Assembly: GCA_963707135.1 (NCBI GenBank)
Contig: CAVPOY010000038.1
Coordinates: forward strand, 17,294 to 81,293
DNA: 64,000 nucleotides
Reading direction: 5' to 3'
Source of the DNA: JBGSTR01 sp963707135
GTDB lineage: Bacteria; Pseudomonadota; Gammaproteobacteria; Chromatiales; Chromatiaceae
Below are positions 59,354 through 64,000 of this stretch, piece after piece. Below the pieces are notes generated by a model. It searched no databases. It saw nothing but the letters and a program-made list of their open reading frames with translations, and had not been told where the DNA came from. Positions within the stretch are counted from its first letter, which is position 1; each line of letters begins with the position of its first letter. A program made the translations under genes and the position numbers.

Positions 59354-59605
59354 CTTCGCTTTGCGCTTCGCTTTTCGATTCAATGATGCGAGAACTGACG
59401 CCGAAAAGATGGTGGACACCCCCCGAGGAGACCCGGATTCCGCTTCGCCTCATCCAGGCTACTCCCGCCAGCGTGCGGCCCGCCCCCGGGGAAGGGGAGC
59501 GGGCCGGCGCGTTACTCGGTGATCGGTCGGATTATCCTCGCCGGCACCCAGCGGGTCTGCAGGCCCTCCGGGACGGCGACGCCAAAGACCGGGCGGGCGG
59601 CTGGA

Positions 59606-60272
59606 CTATCGCCCGCGCACCGCCAGGTACACCTCGGCGGCGGTGATGGTGGGCAGGGCCTGGCAGTTGGTGCACCAGATCTGGTTGGGGTCGGCCGGGA
59701 TGGGCTGGAAGGGCAGCGGCTGGAAGGGCTCGTAGGCCGGCGGATTGAAGGGGAAGACCTCGCGGTCCCAGTCGAGGGCGAGCTGGTAGAAGTGCTGCAA
59801 GGGGTTGACCGTCAGCCTCAGGCGGAGGGAGGCCAGCCAGGGGTTGAGGTCAACGGGGGTACCGTCGGGCTGGTAGAGCACCACCGAGGTCTTGCGGTTG
59901 TAGGGGTCGACCTCCCGGGCTACATAGTATCCGCCTTTGACCGGCTGCAGGGCGCCGGCGGGTACGCTGACCACCAGCGAGGGGGCCACCGCCGACGTCC
60001 TGCGTTCCAGGGGCCGACGAAGGTCAGCTCCAGCTCATCGTTGGCCGGGTCGTACTCCGGCCAGGTCTGCGTAATGTCGTCGTAGTTGAGGAAGAAGCCG
60101 GCCTTGAAGGAGAACCGATCCCGGTAGTCCTGGTTGTCGGCGTCGTAGACCAGGCGGGAGCCGCTCTGGGCATCGGTGAACTCAGCAGGTCCGCACCGGC
60201 GGGCGGGGCGGCGAGAAGCAGGCCGCACAGGGGGGCGAGCAACCATCGGATCGAGGCGTTAAAGGTCTGCAT
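59606..60272 (-). pseudogene. Secreted hypothetical protein, frameshifted
   Basis: ATG 60272 starts a good signal peptide (IRWLLAPLCGLLLAAPPAGA). The frame then shifts near 60195 to EFTDAQSGSRLVYDADNQDY and FFLNYDDITQTWPEYDPAND, LELTFVGPW. It shifts again near 59995 to VAPSLVVSVPAGALQPVKGG, YYVAREVDPYNRKTSVVLYQ and DREVFPFNPPAYEPFQPLPF, ending TITAAEVYLAVRGR. Restored, it would be about 220 aa, a beta-rich periplasmic protein of unknown family. With two breaks it is non-functional as read. Confidence 0.6.
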
Positions 60273-60690
60273 GGCGTAACCTCCAGGTTGGGGAAAGGAA
60301 GCGGCACCCGCGGCGCGGGGCCGTCACGGGCCGCTTAGGGAAGAGCCTAGGCCAGGCCGTCTCACGAAAGTCTCACACCGGATACGACGGGTCGGCGCTG
60401 ATCGGAAGAATCCCGGACAGGAGTGTTTGCTTGATCATCGCTCCACCTCGTGCCGACGCTTGGAGAGGACGAGCAGCCTGGCCCTGCCGCCAGAGCCCTG
60501 CCGTTGCCTTGACCTTAGCTCGCCGCGCGGTGCGAGTCCCGGCTGAAAGCCCCCGAAAACACGAACATCGTTTTTTGGTCGTTTCTTCCGGGCAAGACCT
60601 ACTAAACTTGTCTACGTCCCTGCGGAAACTTGACGTCGCTGCTGTCCATGTCGCCTAGCGATCCACACACCGTCCAATACCCCTCGCCCA
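60273..60690. other. No gene recognised
   Basis: About 0.4 kb upstream of both the broken secreted-protein gene (leftward) and the regulator relics (rightward). No supported gene. GGAACATCGTTTTTTGGTC near 60565 is AT-rich and may be promoter sequence. Confidence 0.35.
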
Positions 60691-60870
60691 CCGCGGGAAG
60701 AGTCCGACCCTGGGACTGGCTGGCGCGCTTGGGAACGGGCCGGGTAAGCCGCGTCGTCCGGCGAGTGCGCATTAAGCTCAGGGTGATGGATGTACTGGTC
60801 CATCCGGCCGCACACGAACGAGCAGTCGTCGCGCGCGGGGAACCTAGATCAGACCTCTGGCACCGATGAC
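60690..60870 (+). pseudogene. Second winged-helix regulator relic
   Basis: The frame reads RVRIKLRVMDVLVHPAAHER, AVVARGEPRSDLWHR. This resembles the winged-helix start of the next gene (QVKLEPRVMDLLVCLASSPG, RVMTRDELESVVW) in order and spacing, but degraded. It appears to be a decayed duplicate of the OmpR/CadC-type DNA-binding domain placed directly upstream. Confidence 0.45.
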
Positions 60871-62702
60871 GGAAGCCTCGTCAAGCAGCGCAAGGACCTC
60901 GGCCACGCCGATGCTGGTGGCCCGCCACAACTCGCGCCTTACGCGTCGGCATCGCGCCGCTGCACAAGGTCGGGGCCAAGCAGTGGCGGGGCCTGAACCC
61001 GGCTCCCGACTCGGCGGCGGGCACCCTTTCTACGTGGGCGACTGGGTGGTCGAGCCTGCAACTGGTCGAATCACCCGAGGCAGCCGACAAGTCAAGCTAG
61101 AGCCGCGGGTGATGGATTTGCTGGTCTGCCTGGCGTCGTCTCCCGGCAGGGTCATGACCCGGGACGAACTGGAATCGGTCGTATGGGCCCGCATGGTAGT
61201 CGGTTACGACTCACTGACTAACGCCATGATCAAGTTGCGCAAGGCGCTCGACGACAATTCCCGGCATCCACGCTTTATTGAGACGGTAGCCAAGCGCGGA
61301 TACCGGCTGATTGCCGATGTTAAGCCAGCCGAGCCCGCCGATCTTCCTCGCCGTCGCGAATCGCCCTCGCGTCAATTCGCCAGCCCGAGAAGATTCTCGC
61401 TCTACGTGGGGATCGTGCTCCTGCTGGTGACTGCGGTGCTTGGGTGGCGTCTTTCGTCGTTGCACCCGCTGGAAACGAAAGCGAGACGGCTCCCGCCTCG
61501 GCCACGCCAAAGGTGCCGCTCGCGGTGCTACCGTTCAGCAATAGCAGCGGCGACAAGGATCAAGACTACTTCAGCGACGGGATCACGGCCGATTTAATCA
61601 ACGACCTGTCGCAGTATTCCGGCTTTCAGGTCATCGCCCGGCGCTCTGTTTTCATGTACAAGCAGCGGCAAACCGCGATCCCCGATGTGGCGAGGGCGCC
61701 GGGGTCCAGTACGTCGTGGACGGTGACGTCCGCCGAGATGGCGGCGCGATTCGGCTAAATGTACAGCTGGTGGACGCCCGCTCCGGCGTCAACATCTGGG
61801 CCCAGCGATTCCAGAGGGACTCCGAGCACCTCTTCGAGGTGCAGGAAGACATCCGCGAGAGCCTCATCAAGTCGCTCGCTGTCAACCTGACTGAGGAGGA
61901 GCGCAAGCGCGCGCTACGGCGCGACACGGATAGTTTTGCCGCATACGACGTCTTCTTGAAAGGCCAGGCGCGCCTGGTCACGCGCGCCTCGGCGAACGAC
62001 AACCACTCCGCACAGCAGCTGATGGAGCAGGCCATTGGCTGGACCCCCAGTTCGCCCGCGCCTACGCTGCCTTGGCGCTGATTCATGCCGACGCCTACCG
62101 CTTCGACTGGACGGAGGATGCGGAGCAACACGTCAACAGGCGCTGAAGATCGGTCAGCCAGCCTCGAGCTTGATTACTGCTCGCCCCACGCGCATTGGAT
62201 TCGTGGATATATCTATCTGTTCCTGTTCGAGGACCACAACAAAAGTATCGCCTGGACGAAAGGTGATCGAGCTGGCACTGGCCGACATGACGCGGCATTG
62301 GTGCTCGCGGTGACCCATGCCTTCGGCGACTATCAAAGAAAGGCAGGCTGATTGCGCAGGAGTTGATGCAGCACAACGAGCGTTACTCCGCACTGGTGCC
62401 TTCCTGTACTGGGTCTCGCCAATATCCGGCTGGGAAGATATCCGGAGGCCGTCGCGGCCCTGGATAGATCGCTCTCGATCAACCCGTCACGCATCCAGGG
62501 CAATGCGTTTCGCGCGGTCGCCCTGGTGCGGATGGGAGATACCGACGAGGCCGCGTTTCAGGTCGACGATCTCTATGCGATGCACCCAGACTTTGATGTC
62601 GCCGTCTGGGCCGCCCGGCAACCATTCAAGGACAGGGCGTTGGCGGACGAGATGAAGCGCGATTTGATCCAGGCAGGTGCCCACGAAACCGCGCGCAACT
62701 GA
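60866..62702 (+). pseudogene. Winged-helix/TPR regulator (CadC-like), multiply frameshifted
   Basis: The N-terminal winged-helix DNA-binding domain is well kept (FYVGDWVVEPATGRITRGSR, QVKLEPRVMDLLVCLASSPG, SLTNAMIKLRKALDDNSRHP, RFIETVAKRGYRLIADVKP), followed by a membrane segment (LYVGIVLLLVTAVLGWRL). After frame changes near 61480 and 61690 come PLAVLPFSNSSGDKDQDYFS, DGITADLINDLSQYSG and VQLVDARSGVNIWAQRFQRD. The TPR region continues through further breaks near 62035, 62120 and 62340 to IRLGRYPEAVAALDRSLSIN and ends about 62702. Such membrane-bound regulators sense an envelope signal through TPR-like domains. This copy is inactive. Confidence 0.82.
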
Positions 62703-62775
62703 AGGGAAACGGGGAAACGGGGACGCGGGAAACGGGGGGACGCGGGAAACGGCGGGAAACGGGGACGGACAACGG
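62703..62775 (+). repeat. GGGAAACGGGGA low-complexity repeat
   Basis: Irregular tandem units of GGGAAACGGGG with (G)ACGC inserts, such as GGGAAACGGGGAAACGGGG near the start. It lies directly after the TPR relic and before the group II intron remnant. Strand-asymmetric, with G almost only on the plus strand. Confidence 0.7.
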
Positions 62776-62923
62776 TATTTTGGGCGTGCCGATCACGACG
62801 TTACGGGTAGAGTAGAGAGCAGGCGTCCCGCGCCCGTAGATCCAGCCTATCTGTTGCCGCCCCTTTCGTCTGGCGGTGCCTCATTAGCCGGATCGTAGTC
62901 ACAGTAGCCAGCCCTCTCTCATC

Positions 62924-62957
62924 AAACCGTGCTTGCGGTTTTCCCGCACACGGCTTT
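62924..62957 (-). ncRNA. Group II intron domain V
   Basis: 34-nt hairpin AAAGCCGTGTGCGGGAAA then ACCGCAAGCACGGTTT. Near-perfect stem with a GAAA tetraloop and the AGC triad near the 5' end, the signature of domain V. It lies 10 nt beyond the maturase stop, as usual. Confidence 0.75.
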
Positions 62958-62967
62958 CCGATGTGCT

Positions 62968-63237
62968 TCACGCCAAGGCATGCGCCGAGCGCCGCTTGAC
63001 GGTGGCCGGGAGCTTGAACAGTCCGAGACGGTCGTGAATGCACGCGTGGGGGAAGCGCTTCCAGCCGCGCCAGCGCGTGCGGACCTTATGCCGCTCGCGC
63101 AGTTGGGTACCGACGCGCTCCTCGGTGAACCAGCGCACACGACCGAAGACCTTCGAGCAAACCAGGGACGGGAAACCAGGGACGTACCACGCTTTCTCGC
63201 CGCCAAGTACCCGTTCACGGCAACAGATCACCAACAT
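62968..63237 (-). pseudogene. Group II intron reverse transcriptase/maturase, C-terminal fragment
   Basis: The frame ends FTEERVGTQLRERHKVRTRW, RGWKRFPHACIHDRLGLFKL, PATVKRRSAHALA. The (L)R.RHKVR.RG.(K)RFP...(I/L)...LGL..LP pattern is the C-terminal DNA-binding tail of group II intron proteins. The catalytic YADD domain is missing. The first residues (MLVICCRERVLGGEKAWYVP) are probably intron or flanking sequence, not part of the family. Confidence 0.65.
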
Positions 63238-63771
63238 CGATGCGGCAGTCAGGCGCAGCCAGTGGTGAGACTATGTCCCCCTCTCCAAGCAGCACGCGTT
63301 GGCGGTAAGATTCTCCCGCTGGTTCCCGATGCACCTCCAAAACCCGGTCGCGCAGGTTGAGGATCCAGTACTCCCTGACCCCGTTTCTGGCGTAGGCGGG
63401 GGCCTTCCGTGTCCGATCGAACGCAAGTGTCGTGTCGGATACCTCGACGATGAGAACCGCAATACGGGGTGGCAATCTGTATAGTCGCGGATGCTGCCCG
63501 TTACCACCGCGATATCCGGCTCAGGTTCCGACATCTCGTCGAGGGCGATCGGTTTTTGCCCTCGTACGTAGAAGCCGCCGCCGAAGCATCGACGCAGAGC
63601 GTCTTCCACCAAGTCGACTGCCGTCGCGTGGACGCTCTTTTGGGGACTCATCTCGATGATCTCTCCGTCGAGCAATTCGAGTCGCGACTCGGGATCGAAG
63701 CCTCCGGCATCGACAATGCGCTCATACTCGGAACGGGACCATGAATGGAGGGTGCGGATTGGTTCGCTCAT
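63215..63771 (-). pseudogene. Uma2-family PD-(D/E)XK nuclease, frameshifted
   Basis: ATG 63771 reads IRTLHSWSRSEYERIVDAGG, FDPESRLELLDGEIIEMSPQ, HATAVDLVEDALRRCF and MSEPEPDIAVVTGS (the PD part of the motif). The frame shifts near 63475, and the other frame continues PRIAVLIVEVSDTTLAFDRT (the E-x-S of the motif), KAPAYARNGVREYWILNLRD, VLEVHREPAGESYRQRVLLG to a stop at 63215. Restored, it is about 185 aa, the normal Uma2 (DUF820) length, with both halves of the nuclease motif. These proteins are probable endonucleases of unknown role. One base change could restore it, so a sequence error is possible. Confidence 0.85.
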
Positions 63772-64000
63772 TGGGATTCCGCTTATTCACCAAGCTCGGA
63801 CGTGGATTTGATCCGGCGATGGTTCGGGAGCTGGACGCCCCCTGAACAGAGTACGCAAAGCGTAGCAGTAGGGCAGGTCGCTCGCCAATGGGGATCCCCG
63901 GCTGCCTGTGCCGACGCCTGACATGGTCGGCGGTCCCGTCCTGGTGGCGACTCCCCGCGGCTCAATGACCTTAGCGTCTTCGCGCTGCACGCGAATCTGG

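Larger units (their letters stand above)
58907..59605. other. Repeat-rich non-coding stretch
   Basis: No gene recognised. Contents: a tandem 15-bp repeat GGCTCAGTACCTTGT (59013-59042), direct repeat copies 2 (59082-59172) and 3 (59314-59353), and short unsupported frames. Confidence 0.45.
62806..63237 (-). mobile_element. Group II intron 3' remnant
   Basis: Read on the minus strand, the end of a maturase reading frame (62968) is followed by a domain V hairpin at 62957-62924 (AAAGCCGTGTGCGG, GAAA-type loop, CCGCAAGCACGGTTT), the expected 34 nt with the catalytic AGC. About 115 nt then end in CTCTACTCTACCC near 62806, as bacterial introns do. The 5' intron half and most of the reverse transcriptase are missing. 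It lies immediately downstream of the uma2 relic. Confidence 0.72.

Overview
The window is high-GC DNA from a gammaproteobacterium. The gene content (rplM-rpsI, coq7, glycolate oxidase FeS subunit, glgB/glgC, ureEFG, moaE, nfeD-slipin, several FeS proteins and an exported rhodanese) would suit a Chromatiales-like, sulfur-oxidising lineage. That placement is inferred from family types and local gene order, not from a search.

Left flank (1-3.4 kb): the start of coq7, glcF, a [2Fe-2S] ferredoxin, then rplM-rpsI behind a consensus promoter and an early terminator, then tRNA-Gln(CTG).

Accessory region (3.4-36.7 kb): it begins at tRNA-Gln and ends at a decayed direct copy of the 3' part of the same tRNA plus its terminator, with similar GGGACAC repeat pairs just inside both ends and an integrase N-terminal remnant beside the tRNA. 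I read it as an old tRNA-integrated island. It holds pseudogenes (cupin, RecD2-type helicase, AhcY, a glycosidase-like protein), an intact two-gene SufC/SufBD-type Fe-S scaffold, a TssB-TssC fusion without other T6SS genes, an RRM protein, dodecin, an exported tandem rhodanese, and a HAD phosphatase. It also holds a type I restriction locus that is inactivated throughout: hsdR is frameshifted, hsdS is split by an IS1595-type element, and hsdM carries five apparent +1 insertions. That locus encloses a toxin-antitoxin pair and a RAYT transposase with its REP sequences. An rtcA operon and a multi-FeS-cluster protein lie at the right end.

Right flank (37-58 kb): dense intact genes. A periplasmic adaptor and RND pump lie behind an AT-rich palindromic operator. 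glgC and glgB are divergent. Then come YaiI, slipin-NfeD, MoaE and UreEFG. The most interesting part is a tightly packed operon at 51.1-58.2 kb: PspA/IM30 (an ESCRT-III-superfamily protein), a membrane-anchored substrate-binding protein fused to an OmpA-type peptidoglycan-binding domain, an ABC permease, an ABC ATPase, a membrane/coiled-coil protein, and a Ycf46/Vps4-like AAA+ ATPase. Stop-start overlaps join the last four genes. The combination suggests an envelope-maintenance machine in which an AAA+ ATPase could remodel PspA polymers and an ABC module reads or feeds the cell envelope. This function is inference.

Right end (58.2-64 kb): decayed and mobile DNA again: a YefM/YoeB-type toxin-antitoxin pair between about 92-bp direct repeats, a broken secreted-protein gene, a multiply frameshifted winged-helix/TPR regulator, the 3' end of a group II intron (reverse-transcriptase C-terminus and domain V), and a frameshifted Uma2 nuclease gene.
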